64,000 nt of DNA, taken from NCBI GenBank assembly GCA_905160935.1, contig CAJHZI010000821.1, positions 154,501 through 218,500 on the forward strand. Direction: 5' to 3'. This stretch comes from Enchytraeus crypticus. Taxonomy: Eukaryota; Annelida; Clitellata; Enchytraeida; Enchytraeidae. The position numbers were made by a program, and so were the translations under genes. Under the pieces are notes generated by a model, which saw nothing but the letters and a program-made list of their open reading frames with translations, ran no database searches and was not told the DNA's origin. How positions within the stretch are numbered: position 1 is the first letter of the stretch; every line of letters starts with the position of its first letter. Positions 12,113 through 24,016 of this stretch are shown here, in pieces.

Positions 12113-12197
12113 TTCTTCAGTTCTTGCTTAGTCGCCTCTTACGATTGTGTGTTACGGTTGGTCTACTATTCAGTGACCAGGACCCAACACAACAATT
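12113..12197 (+). repeat. Fragment related to the end of repeat D
   Basis: TTAGTCGCCTCTTACGA and GGTTGGTCTACTATTC, then GACCCAACACAAC, resemble the 3' part of the copies at 6803-7075 and 13021-13286. Confidence 0.5.
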
Positions 12198-12333
12198 TTT
12201 TAATCTAACTATCGAAAGTAAATCTTAAAATGGAAGTAAATCATAATAAAGTTGCAGGAGCTCCGAGTTTAAAAAGGTGTAAGATCTTATAGTTATATAA
12301 GATTGTATATAAAATATAGATAAAAGTATATAA

Positions 12334-12428
12334 CGCTGGCAACGCTAAGGTTAACGTAAGTTTCCTCACTTGATAGCGATGTCAGTGACGGGCGAGCCCA
12401 GGATTTGAACCCGCATATACTGATCCGC
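12334..12428 (-). repeat. tRNA-derived SINE (family A), 5'-truncated
   Basis: Tail and box B region are present (GCGATGTCAGTGACGGGCGA on plus) but the head is lost after ACTGATCCGC. It lies only about 43 bp downstream of the Otx N-terminal exon's donor site and in the same orientation as the gene. Confidence 0.85.
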
Positions 12429-12470
12429 TTTTATAAGATACGATAGTGTTTAATTAAAAGATTGACTTAC

Positions 12471-12700
12471 CTTGATATGATATTGATGTATGCATGAGAT
12501 CTGACTGAGATAAGGACAATCCGTTCCCTCCATACGACATTCCTCCTGGCTTGCCGTGAAGACCAGAAGCGCTGCCGCTGCCTCCTGTGCCGCCGCCCTG
12601 CCCTCCGTGCATAGGCCCTGCAGGGTAGGGCATGCCCATCCTGTTGAACACCATGTAATCCTCGTACGTCGCCACCTTGCTTGTTTCACCAAAATCCACC
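12471..12700 (-). CDS. otx: Otx homeobox gene, N-terminal coding exon (first exon visible)
   Basis: This exon encodes 76 codons plus one base of a split Gly codon. It ends at a strong donor (TCAAG then GTAAGT) that joins in frame to the homeobox exon, giving [16 protein letters not shown]. The segment MSYGGNGLSLSQSDLMHTS matches the canonical Otx N-terminus (MSYL..NGLSL..MDLLHPS). Unlike the usual proteins, about 53 residues precede it: VDFGETSKVATYEDYMVFNR, then a Met/Pro/Gly-rich stretch and a GGQGGGTGGSGS linker. The 5' border is taken as the acceptor TTCTGAG at 12701-12702. Read upstream in frame, a stop (TAA) is met before any ATG, and the first codon is GTG, so either an upstream exon supplies the start or translation starts at Met16 (YEDYM). 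The 5' border is less certain than the 3' border. Confidence 0.9.
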
Positions 12701-13020
12701 CTCAGAATAATGATATGAAATTATTTGTGTATTTCGTTAGTCGCACTAGCGACCTCCTAATGATCCCAAATCTGCTTCAAGCCTTTTATCTGAACCTGAT
12801 TTATTGCATTCATAAAATTATTTTTAAATCGACTACTTAGAAAACACGAACGCTGTGTTATACAGTAAATCCTTCACACGACTGTCATATTATTCATTAG
12901 TATCAAATGTAATGTTGTTCGACTATGAAAATTAGAAGCTGTTAATTAACAAGCGGTACCCGAGAATTGAACTGATTAAAATCTGTAATAGAAATATAAA
13001 TTTAAATAATTGCAGTTAGT

Positions 13021-13286
13021 TATCATTATCATCTTCTTCTTCACTTTTATCCTAGTTTAACTACATGTAGGACTGAGATACGAATTGACCTTCTCCACTC
13101 CTTTCTATCTCATACCATATCATCAGTCAATACTCTACTATCTCTTCTATTCGTTTTATAAAATTTTGTAGCATTTCCGAAGCCTAGAAGCTCACCAACC
13201 GAATGTTTTTTCTGACGTTGGTTTGGATCTTAGTGCTTTAGTCACCTTTTACGACACGTGCAGTCAAACAACCCGAACACAACACT
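13021..13286 (+). repeat. Dispersed repeat D, copy 2
   Basis: The segment is alignable with 6803-7075 across about 265 bp: CCTTCTCCACTCC, ATTCGTTTTATAAAATTTTG, GCTCACCAACCGAATG, TCTGACGTTGGTTTGG, ACGACACGTGCAGTCA and CAACACAACAC-like ends. Confidence 0.75.
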
Positions 13287-13618
13287 CCTGTTTGTTCTAC
13301 TTTCTTGTCTTACTAGGTGCAAAATTGGAAGATTCTAATTTAAATATCCATTATTAAATTATTGATTCTCCATTTCGATTGAACCTTCCTCGGGCTAAAA
13401 TAAATACCCGGATATTTTCGCACCGTTTATTGACTCCCACATTCTACTTATCGATTGGATTTAATTCCTTAGTGTTCAATGTTGTTATGGACTACAATAA
13501 TACTCTACTTTTATTGTTGCTGTTGTTGCTGCTGTTGTTGTACAAGCGAATTTGTTCTCAATTTGTCAAATGACCCTAGCCTCGGTCATTCTATAGTTCT
13601 TATTATTTCCAATATTCC

Positions 13619-13676
13619 TTCAATTTCACTTTTAAAATCATCTCCAATCGGAGATGATTTTAAAAGTGAAATTGAA
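13619..13676. repeat. Perfect palindrome, 27-bp arms, 4-base spacer
   Basis: The left arm starts TTCAATTTCACTTTTAAAAT. The right arm is its exact complement after AATC. Confidence 0.95.
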
Positions 13677-13813
13677 TTAGTTAGCTAATAGAATTCGCAT
13701 AAATCTATTGGATGTCTTTAATTTACATTTCTATAGCTGTAGCAATTTATTACATAAATTATTTGTAAGTACTCGTAGGCCCTATATTATAATTTTTTTT
13801 GTTAAATATACTG

Positions 13814-13818
<5 letters not shown>

Positions 13819-13868
<50 letters not shown>
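13819..13868 (+). repeat. (TA)n microsatellite
   Basis: Uninterrupted TA dinucleotides of about 50 bp. Confidence 0.95.
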
Positions 13869-13869
<1 letters not shown>

Positions 13870-16800
13870 TAAATTAAATCCTTTATTTTCATAAAGTATC
13901 ATGATAAAGGTGTATCATTTAAATATCATAAATATATTAGAATACATTCCATAAATATTACTAGGGATACTGCCGAAGAGAATCCCGACTGGATTGTAAT
14001 CACGGGAAAACACTGACGCAAAAGATGTGAAGATGACACTGGTTGCATAGCAGATGACGACTAATGTTAGTTTCATTTATACACAGCATATTATTTTGTA
14101 TTAGAAATGTCGAGATATCTGCGCTTCCCTCTATGGGCAAGATCAATTCTATTGCTGTAGCTGTAGATATCCTTTCAGCTGTAGATAAATCAAACCTTGA
14201 TGAGACTTCGCTACCAACTTTATGTACACATGCCACTACGTCAATATGTCGGACACTATGTTAACTTATGTTAATTTCTTGATCTTTATCTGAACTCTCT
14301 GAAATTTAGGTGAGTTCTAGCCATTCGAAAGGAAATACTGCACGTTCAGGCGAATTTGCCCATGAAAAAAAAACTGCACCCCTTAGTTATTCTTATAAGA
14401 TACTACGAGCCAAGTCCATAATGTCTGGTAACTATTCTCATGCTATTTTACTCAATTTAACGTTGTTTTAATCATATAGTAATCTTCTCGCCATTAATAT
14501 TTCAATGTAATAACAAATATCAGTAGAAATTAAATAAATAAAACTGCTGAAACAAATCATGCTGTGAGAATGTGATTGCATATTCAAAATATTGAAAATT
14601 TCTCTACTACACTGTTACTTCATTACACTCGTTGCATAATTCTTCTAAAGTGAACTTCATTTAATCTATAACTACAAAAACATTTCGCAGATAAATTAAA
14701 GTCAATTAAGTCTTAATCATTAACTTTTATCTACACGAAGTGCTAGATGCACTGTACGTCACACTGCATAACGGACGAGCTTTAAGTCGACATTAGATTT
14801 AGTCTACTTACACCTTGACCAGCACAGCTTTTTAATCCCGGAAAGTGCGAAGACGACTTAAGTTGGTCAATTCTGAAGGTGATTATTACTGACCGCAATA
14901 TTTGCAGCGCCACGAGAAACAGGAATAATCTCACTCTAAATCTTAATCGAAGCTCTTATAATAACATAATATATTGATATTGAGCGAATGGGCACAAATC
15001 CTCCTCAAATACTACCAGCTTATAGGGACTTATCCGCAGAGTATTCTCGCCTTGGCTGGTTTTTAACAATTCTCTTAGCGACCAGGCAAGTTTCATGCTC
15101 TGTTTGACGTGAATTATTGGTCTCTGACACAACCAATGAATTAGGATTTGCTCCTGCGCTTCGTAACGGCCTCACGTGATTGGCTGAAGAACCGTCATGA
15201 GGAGGTGTCTCGTACATTCTGATAAGGATTTTAGTGACGATATTTCAGAACAAATGGATGATGAAACTAATATACTAACAAAATAGTGATGAACAAAAAT
15301 TGTAATTTTTTAATGTTATGGGCTTCTCGTTAACGTGATTTAACGTCCAGGACGTCTGTACGAGTGAAATGCTGATATTAGTTATTAGGGAAATTTTAAA
15401 ATAGGCTGCACCGATGGCAGAGGCTATTTCCTGTTCTAAAGCATAGTAGTGAGACGTAACAATCTCACAATTAAAAATAATCTCAAAATTATTTTTAAAT
15501 TTAAAATAAAACTAAAGTAACTCCATAGTACCTACCGATCACCATTGCTGATTTGATTATCAAGCGGAAGCCTCTATTTTGCTATTCTAGTGAGTTAGTT
15601 TGATATGACATTTTATAGTAAATATGTGTTTCTAACTGCCATGATTTTGGTGAAATAAAAATTGCATTAAGATTGTAATATTGATCTTATTCTTCCTTTA
15701 AGGTATAATTTAAAACTGTCATCGAAACGAAGTAAAAACTGACCCGTAATCTGTTCAATCACTTCTAGACTTTCAGTTTTAGATCACTATTCACCTATTA
15801 CAGAAATGCTTTGAATGAATTACTTAACTGAAGAGCTATTAATAAGTCATAAATAAAATATCATATTGCAACTGATTTCAGTATTTGTCTAAATGAAACA
15901 CTCTCATGCAACTGAAAAAATACAGAAACTTAAATTATTAGTATTCTTGAAGCATTCTTTAGAACTAAAATATAAGTTATTCTTAGCTTACGTTATATTA
16001 TCTGATATATCGAAAATGTAGCATGCATGAAAATTATTACAAACTGTTGGTACATCTTAAAAATATAATTCTAAGATATTTAATTATTCGCAAACCAGTT
16101 GGCAAACACGCAGTACCTAGTAGAAGTATGTAGATAGCAATTGAGTTGTCCCGGGGTCAGAGGAGGCAATGAACTGTTGACTCTATGTCAGAACTCTGAG
16201 GTGACAGAGCTGCTCAAGGGCTCATACATGAGCAGACGGTGCTCTAGCTGTAGGCAAACAAATGGCACTGACTGTTCTGTAGAGGAATTCATCAGTGACT
16301 GGCACGTCTCAAAGTCAACTGCGAACAAGAAAGACGACTCTAAAATCATAGTGGAAATGTTTAAAATTGTTGATGAGATGCTATATGCAGCCCATTAAAA
16401 AGCATTTTGATTTTAATTAATATACTTTTTAAAGTACTCGTCAGAAAGTATTTGAAGTATTTCCAACATTTTGGTATCACTAAGTTATCTAAAATGATAG
16501 CAAATAAAAATATATTTCTTGAAAAAGTTGAAAAATATTTCTTGAAAAATATTTTTTGACTAAGTTATTTACAATTATAGTCAATAAAAAATATTTCTTG
16601 AAAAGATATATTTTGACGTTTTCATCAAATTTTCATGTAATTTACACTGTGGCAATCAGCCGGAGTAATAACTTATATCAAATATTGCGGTAGCAAATGC
16701 TGAGCTACTGAAATTTTGAAATTGGGGATATTTTGTTTTATAAGAATAGATACATGATCCGTGTTGTGTCCGAGTGACCCGTAGGGTGTCCGGGAAGCAT

Positions 16801-17063
16801 AGAGCCACCGTTAATTGCACCTGTCGTAAGATGCGATTATAATAATCGAATATGGCAATGAAAAACTATTTCAGAAATCATTTTTAAAAGCAATATGTAT
16901 TCATAAGGTATAGTGAAGTAATTAACTTACTGATATGGAGTGTACATTGTGGAGTGTGAAAGCGGAGTCAGAGTATTCCTATGTACTTTGGACCTGCCAC
17001 TTTCCAGAACTCTATAAAGAGATAGATACATACTATATCAAACAGGATTGAGCTACTAGAATA

Positions 17064-17065
<2 letters not shown>

Positions 17066-17126
<61 letters not shown>
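17066..17126 (+). repeat. (TA)n microsatellite
   Basis: About 60 bp of TA dinucleotides. Confidence 0.95.
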
Positions 17127-17127
<1 letters not shown>

Positions 17128-17284
17128 CATACAAATTCAATCTACTCTTTTCTCTACTGCACTGCCATCAAGAATTCTAAATCTACATATTTTTATATTA
17201 GAAAAATTCTTATGTACTTCTCTTAGCATATGCCAAGGCATATAAAATGTATTTTTTATTAAACATGGACTTCAAGAAGACATA

Positions 17285-17337
17285 GCGGTCTCAAAGACCG
17301 GATACCGGCCATGACACCGCTATAGAAATTGTCGGAG

Positions 17338-17393
<56 letters not shown>
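17285..17393 (+). repeat. SINE family C 3' end with (ATT)n tail
   Basis: GGTCTCAAAGACCGGATACC and GGCCATGACACCGCTATAGA are followed by a long (ATT)n run. A second copy with the same order is at 32442-32510. Confidence 0.7.
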
Positions 17394-17394
<1 letters not shown>

Positions 17395-17466
17395 GACAAG
17401 AAGACACTACAAGAGATACTAGGCACTTCATTATGAGATGCAAGAATGTCTTCATAGCGTGGTTAT

Positions 17467-17620
17467 GAAGTTTTAAATGACAGATCCCGAGGCGAATTGA
17501 ACTCTCGTGGGTTCGATTCCTGGCCGTGCTGATCTGAGAGTAAAATCTCGGATATTCACTGCTGCAGGACTGGTTATGCAGAAAATTGACTAAGTTACCT
17601 AACGGTTTAAACATGTGGTA
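17467..17620 (+). repeat. tRNA-derived SINE-like repeat
   Basis: A box B-like GGGTTCGATTCC follows a tRNA-like stretch. It continues with AAAATCTCGGATATTCACT, which resembles the palindrome arm at 11461. The end TAACGGTTTAAAC recalls other SINE tails here. Confidence 0.5.
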
Positions 17621-19639
17621 TTAAAAGTTATAGATGTCAGCATTGTTGATCGTTTCACTATAATGCGAGTTTATTTTTTCTAGAGATACAAGACACTTAA
17701 TGAAGACACTGTACATAGAGCAAAGGTCATTTAAAGCAATCTGACCCTGATTATTTGTATCGAACAAAATTATAAAATTAATAAACTTAAACATGTATTT
17801 CATTAATTACAACCCTATATATCAGAATTCAACAAGCAAAGAAGTCTTGGTCTGAATAATTTCACAAGAGGAATTGGTGCTTACAGGGTTACTCGTCAAA
17901 ACTATAAATACATGATTGTTACCTGCTACATTCAGTAAGCAGCTTAATTATTCCTTCCATTACGTCACATCGAAAGAAAAATCTGATAAATAACAGATTT
18001 CCCTTTGAGTCATTAATGCCTATAGTTGAACACTTGCTAACATCTCCACGCTTTCACAAGTCATCTCCCATTACCTTTGCATCTCTTGTTATCCGCCAGT
18101 GAGCGCATTCAGAGCCAGAGCACTTAATTATACATTGACAACTCGTGAAAAACTCGTCAGCTTTAATGCTGGCTTCCTTCCAGTTAACAAAACGACATAA
18201 TTAGCCCCTTCATCTCTGTTCTTGGACCTGCAAGCATTGATTTGGATTCTACAACCGACAGCCACTGGAGCTTTGAAGTGAATCTCGTTCATTCGCTAAC
18301 AGAGAGCTTCCATTGCAAGGTCAAAGACTGAAATCAGTGGAAGCAGTTGAAAATTGGATGACTCTATGTCAGTTTAATGCAAAAAATATTGACTTACGTA
18401 GGTAGACCTAGTCTATGATGCTTTGTTTTAGTTTTATACGAATTAGTAAAAATGTGATATATAGAAGATCTTGAGTTCGAACGTTAGTCAGACCAATTCT
18501 TCGGTGCAGAAACACACCAAATTTGGTTCTCATCTAAATATTTCATGTTATATAGCTTTTCTTTGATTTGTCTAACTAGAAAGTTGGTCTGTTGGGTGCT
18601 TTCTAGTATGCTGATCCTCTGGGTGTTTATTAATGAGTTGGTCTGTTTTGGTGTGCAACTTTTCAATTACAAAAAATCTCTCACATGCAGCCATCGCCAT
18701 GAGTCTATTCTTTAAATCAGCCCAGACTTATCGCAGAGTAATTATCTAGTCTGGAGACCTACGACATGGATAAGTTGAACGCATCCAGCAATTAAATGAT
18801 TAGGCCCCTAGAGTCTCCTTGACGTCGAAATTATACTGCCCAACGTTGCAAGCTCTACATTTAAAATTAAATGGCGGATTTGCTTTTTTTACTTACGACA
18901 ATTGTTCTGCGATAAATCTAGGAGAAAAATCAATGTATTTAAAATAAAACTGATCAGTGGAAGGCTCCTTAGTGACAGTTAAAACAGACAGCGTAAAGGT
19001 TGCAAAGTGAAATTCTAATTTTGCAGAGCACCAGAGATATACTACTTAGTATTTTATTTTATTTTCAATTGTATATTTCTATAGTGTCGTTTATTTCTAA
19101 AGAGTTTGTCTTGTTCATTCCTTGTCCATAGGTATATGTATGTAAAGATATGTATATGTATGTCTTTTAGTACGTCTGTTGAGATATTCAAGGCGAACAG
19201 AACACCAGCAAGTCTTGACATATGTTGACTGTTTGTCGACGGGTCGGTAACATCATAGATATGTAAACAGCTAGTTGGTTAGCAACTCAACAGAAAACGT
19301 GCAAGTCAGTGCGTCTGTCAGTCATGATTGGTGTTAGACACTAAGTAAATCAAAGAGTCAATCATGAAATCGAACAGTTTATCAACTCAATGACTTCACT
19401 CTTACCTTATTTTCAATTGAATTGATCTCATGTTTTGCTTTACGTAAATAATTTAAAGGTTTAGTGTTTGATAGTCGTAAAGGTAATTTTGTTTAAAATG
19501 TACTGAATTTGTCGAAATAACTAATTTCACAGAAACTGTTGAGAGAAGAGCAATTGATGTAATAGGAAATAGGTGTTACCCAAAACACAAAGCACGAAAT
19601 GTCGTACATTGTTACTTTGTCACAAGCTTGTTTTTTGTC

Positions 19640-19735
19640 ACGCTACGTCCTTGACATCATCCTTGGATGAGGAAACGGACATTAAACCTGTATTATTATT
19701 ATTATTATTATTATTGTTATTATTATTATTATTAT
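19640..19735 (+). repeat. SINE family B tail with (ATT)n
   Basis: TTGACATCATCCTTGGATGA and GGAAACGGACATTAAACC are followed by (ATT)n. Confidence 0.85.
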
Positions 19736-20221
19736 CTTCCAGTTATCTGTAGTGCTTTATGAATCCTTTAAATAATTAGTAATAATTTGTTTGCCTAGTG
19801 ACATGATCGATAAATTTTCCGACTGTGTATCATTAAATGACTGGCTCATTTCTAGAATGGTCAATTAACTCCAGAGATGCTTAATTATATTTTGCTAATT
19901 AAGACTCTATTGTAGTTATACACCTTGTATATATCTTCAGAAAAGAGGTCTTTGTCAATATTAAAGTGCCGTCTTGTCAACCAGTCCTCAATTTGTCTTA
20001 TCTTAAACATGTTAGATTCGTTTAACATTTAAATTTATAACCACAATTAAATCTCGTATTATGCCATAATGTAATATTTTGCAGATTAATTTTTGTGAAT
20101 AATAATGTCGACTTCAATTTAAGTGTGACTATGAATGCAACATATATAATTGATCTAGACAAATTCAATTATATAGTATTTTATATACTCGGATTATTAC
20201 GTTTAACTTAGATTCATTTAT

Positions 20222-20350
20222 AATAATAATAATAATAATAACGTCCGTTTAACGTCCGTTTCCTCATCCAGGGATGATGTCAGGGACGTCCCCAACATAT
20301 ACTTAAACTCTTGGGACGTCCTATAAGCACAAGTTGGGACGTCCCCAACT
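20222..20350 (-). repeat. SINE family B tail with local duplications
   Basis: An AAT run is followed by a doubled ACGTCCGTTT and CATCCAGGGATGATGTCAGG. GGGACGTCCCCAAC and the following TATACTTAAACTCTT occur twice, showing a small tandem duplication in the body. Confidence 0.8.
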
Positions 20351-21489
20351 TATACTTAAACTCTTACAAGTATTAAGAATCTATGAGAGCTACGCAAGCT
20401 TTAACATCCCTTTCTGCAACACAAGTATTTCATGTTAGCCGGCTGGATGCGAACATGTATTCTCGTGACTATATCATAGACGTGTCAAATGTCGTATGAA
20501 CTCTCCCATACAACCGGAACAATGTCTTGCAATCATATGCAAAACTATCACGACATTTGGATATTCCCACTTCAAGGAAAGCACGATATCAAGCCGGTGA
20601 AGATTTCAATGTAAGAGAGTTTCTTTAAAAGCAAATATTGAAATAGGAACTTCATAAACACCACAATGTCAAAACGAGGCAATGATAAGAGCTTTGTAAA
20701 CTGTACATATGCCGCACGGCATTTCTTTAACAACTCAAGCATCTGAATTTTTCTAAACATCATCGTGACGATTTATTAGTATTCCAGCAGTTGATTTACC
20801 ATGTCTTGTGTCCGCTGTGTGCTAACAATGGACAAGAATTAATAACGATACACTCGAGAGTGGCACTTATTTCATTTTGAAATTAATTTTACGATAATTA
20901 TGCAGAATGGCCTGGCAAATTTCCCATTGTGTTATTACAAATATACGTAACCTAGTTACTTTGATTTATCACAAAGCTTAAATTGATGACCATTTCGAAA
21001 TTTTAATTTATATCTCCTATGCCATTCTAGACAAGAGAAGGAGACCAAGGCAGACATTCCGAGTTAATGTACATCTTGTTACTTTCATGCGATAGTATGA
21101 AATTGACATGATAACGATAGTTCGATTTATTCTCAATTGCACATGGCTCTTATAGGAGTAATGTTTCAACAAGGAAAATCTAATTACATATTTCTAAAAA
21201 ATACGCTTCCACTATTTGTCTAGACGTAGATGTCGCTTCCTTTTTTTTCATCAGCCCCTGTATGTCTTGGCATGCTTTTTTAAATTTTTCTATATACATT
21301 TTTGACAAAAAGAAACAATAGAACATTATGCTAAGTTTAAAGTTTAGAGTATGGTCCCCACTGAGGACATTGATGAGCTGCACCATACTGTATTAACCTA
21401 TACTCAGGGGTTCTGCACCCTGATGCCTTGCACGTGTGTGGATACTACGAACACTTTTACTACGGCATTTCGGTATAAGTTGACACAGC

Positions 21490-21564
21490 CAGAAAACGAA
21501 TGACTGGGAAGAGTGGAGACGTTATATACATGTACCTGGTAGTAGGCAGTACACTAACACACAC

Positions 21565-21607
<43 letters not shown>
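21490..21607 (+). mobile_element. LINE 3' end fragment with (AG)n tail
   Basis: GGGAAGAGTGGAGACGTTAT and AGTAGGCAGTACACTAAC correspond to the last codons and 3' end of the LINE at 8185-8574. About 40 bp of (AG)n follow. Confidence 0.75.
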
Positions 21608-21609
<2 letters not shown>

Positions 21610-22004
21610 CAGCGCAGAATATACTAGTTACAAATCTAACTCTGGATCTACAATAAGAGATTTGTTGAAAACTATGCCGTATTTTCGGAACCATATTCAA
21701 CTATGTTAGGACTTCTTATGCCTAAATCTTTGAGATGTTGACTAAAACAGTGATTGCTGTTATGTTGATTAATGGTAGTTTGTATAATTTTTCCATCTTC
21801 TTAGTTAGACCTACATGTTTATTTGTGACAAAGGTTCTATTTCTCCATTCTTTTAACCAGTATCTGATGAGAGTATGCTACATAAAACTGTATCTTAATA
21901 TTGCCGTGTCATTCGTAATTGTACCTTATTTATTGCATATTATGAAACTAACAACACATACATAATTATGCCACTTTAGTTATGTATATAGGCCCTACGG
22001 GAGT

Positions 22005-22248
22005 GATGAATGTATTAAGAAATAGGAAGAAGAGTTGGATAGGACATATTCTAAGAGGGGAAGGTCTATTAAAAGAGGTCATAGAAGGTAAAATGGAAGG
22101 AAAAAGAGTCAGGGGCAGGCCGAGATTAGTTATGTTTGATGATTTAAAGACCAACTCATATGTGGAAATGAAGAGGAAGGCGGAAGAAAGAGAAGAGTAG
22201 AGACGTTATATACCATGGACCTGCCAGTAGACAGTGCACTAAGAGAGA
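22005..22248 (+). mobile_element. 5'-truncated LINE fragment, same family as 8185-8574
   Basis: An open frame on plus encodes NVLRNRKKSWIGHILRGEGL, then LKEVIEGKMEGKRVRGRPRL and VEMKRKAEEREE, ending in a premature TAG where the other copy has Trp. The nucleotide match continues past it to TATACCATGGACCTGCCAGT and CACTAAGAGAGA. It is in the same orientation as, and 400 bp from, another tail copy. Confidence 0.85.
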
Positions 22249-22854
22249 TACGTGCATATTTATAACAGTCATATTGCTACATTACATAATATCCACATGT
22301 AGTATCACGATGATGCTATATATGGTTCAGTATGTCTAAAACATTAACAGGAAATGAGCTGCATGTTGCTGTATACCCTGCCTGAGCTCCCTGAAGCAGA
22401 AGAGTTGTAATTTCAATTAGCTAATATATTGTCGTCATCGCGTCCTGTCCTCCTCACCTGTGAGAGCTGGCGGGGTCGCCAGGGGGACTATGGACGCATC
22501 TGCAAAATTAATTTGTCGCTTGAGATCCTCTGTAAGCAAGTCATGATGAATATGGATCTCGTTCACTACACTCTCTTTTCCGCTTCCTTCTTTCCAGATT
22601 CATCGTGTGCTATCAATATATGTACAGATTTTTATCAGTGTCTCTTTCTAAGTCATGCACTCCCTTCACTCTATTTTAAGTATCAGTTCTTTCTCCCCCT
22701 CTCTCACTCTGTCTTTAAACGAGCTCTCTCTCCTTTTCTATCTTACTCTGAAATATATTCGTTACGTTATTTTGATCTTTAATCTTATTCCTTTCCCCTC
22801 TAGCATTTTACAATGTACTCTAATTTCTTCATTTGATCTTTCTATGGAAATGCA

Positions 22855-22894
22855 TAAGGATATTAAATCCAATTAATTGGATTTAATATCCTTA
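22855..22894. repeat. Perfect 40-bp palindrome without spacer
   Basis: TAAGGATATTAAATCCAATT is followed immediately by its exact complement. The core ATTAAATCCAATTAATTGGA recurs at about 22930-22955. Confidence 0.95.
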
Positions 22895-23941
22895 TTAATC
22901 CAATTATATATATTATTATTATTATATATATTAAATCCAATTAATTGGATTTAATAATATTAACTCCATTTCTAAATAATCTCGATACTTATGCTATCAT
23001 TAACAGTAACGATTGATATTAAAAACATTGTCTTGCATAATATAGTAAGTGATCGACCTGTGATAAAAAGCAGCCCTATTTCAATTATAATTATATATAA
23101 ACAGTCGGCGTCGCTGTAATTGTGGAATTATAGTGGGAACTGACAGAACGGGTATATTTAATATGTACTATATATTCGTTATTATTTGTAGAAATCAGCG
23201 AATCTTAAGATATTCTTCATACAAAAATTAGTAACATTAATTTTAATATCAAGTTAGCATGCAAACTGGTTTCTGCTAAACCACAGAGCGCATTGAAAAC
23301 CATTACAACGAAATAATTTCTAAGAAGCATCTAGAAACATCTCATTACATTTAAAACTGAGCATAGTTCTCTAAAACGTCTAAGCTACAAAGTCTGCACT
23401 ACATATTTAGTAATTTAACTTTGAACCAGTTTACTGGATTTTCGAATTAGAACCGTTTTAGGCCCTCTTTTCGCTCCCACTTGGATTTGCCTCAATAATT
23501 CGCGATGTTGTCAAGGACGAACGTAGCACTCTAATTTATGTTATGTTAGGTTACTGACAGTCTTTAACCAGTCTTTGTGATGGTAGTTAAGAGTAGTCTC
23601 GAAGAGGAGCATTGACGTTAAGCGCAGTGTTTCAAGTCTAAAGAGTCTACTTCGAGGGAGCTGCGCAAGCAGAGCAGCACTCCCAGAATGTGCAGAGAAG
23701 CGTAAACTCAATTAACAGGTAGAACCAGCGTTTGACACAAAGAACCTTTTCTTGACCAGTGAGAGCGTAAATTGTTCAATAATTAATTAACTCGCATTCG
23801 CCGCCTTTCAGCTGGAATATTGACTGATGATGAGATTACTGTAATGTACTTATATTTCCGTGTTTAATGCTAAACGTTTCATTGCGTAGCAAAGCCTATA
23901 TTTTGGTTTAGGACATCGCAAAATACACAAATAAAGCTAAA

Positions 23942-24016
23942 AAAACTGGTAAATTTAATGTTAACGTCAGTTTCCTCACTCGAAAGCGATGTCAGTCAGT
24001 GACGGGAGAGCTTGTA
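23942..24016 (-). repeat. SINE family A tail fragment
   Basis: The plus strand has ACTGGTAAATTTAATGTTAA, CGTCAGTTTCCTCACTCGAA and GCGATGTCAGTCAGTGACGG. The head is absent. Confidence 0.8.

Noticed and set aside
12450-12692. Alternative minus-frame open reading frame over the Otx N-terminal exon
   Set aside because: Shadow of the Otx frame; only the VDFGETSK frame joins correctly to the homeobox exon.
13619-13676. microRNA precursor
   Set aside because: The hairpin is perfectly paired with a 4-base loop, unlike typical miRNA precursors with bulges and larger loops; no known miRNA seed is recognised.
16141-16398. 85-codon open frame with several Cys (SCRQTNGTDC)
   Set aside because: Unrecognised, single short frame without splice or start support; could be an exon but the evidence is too thin.
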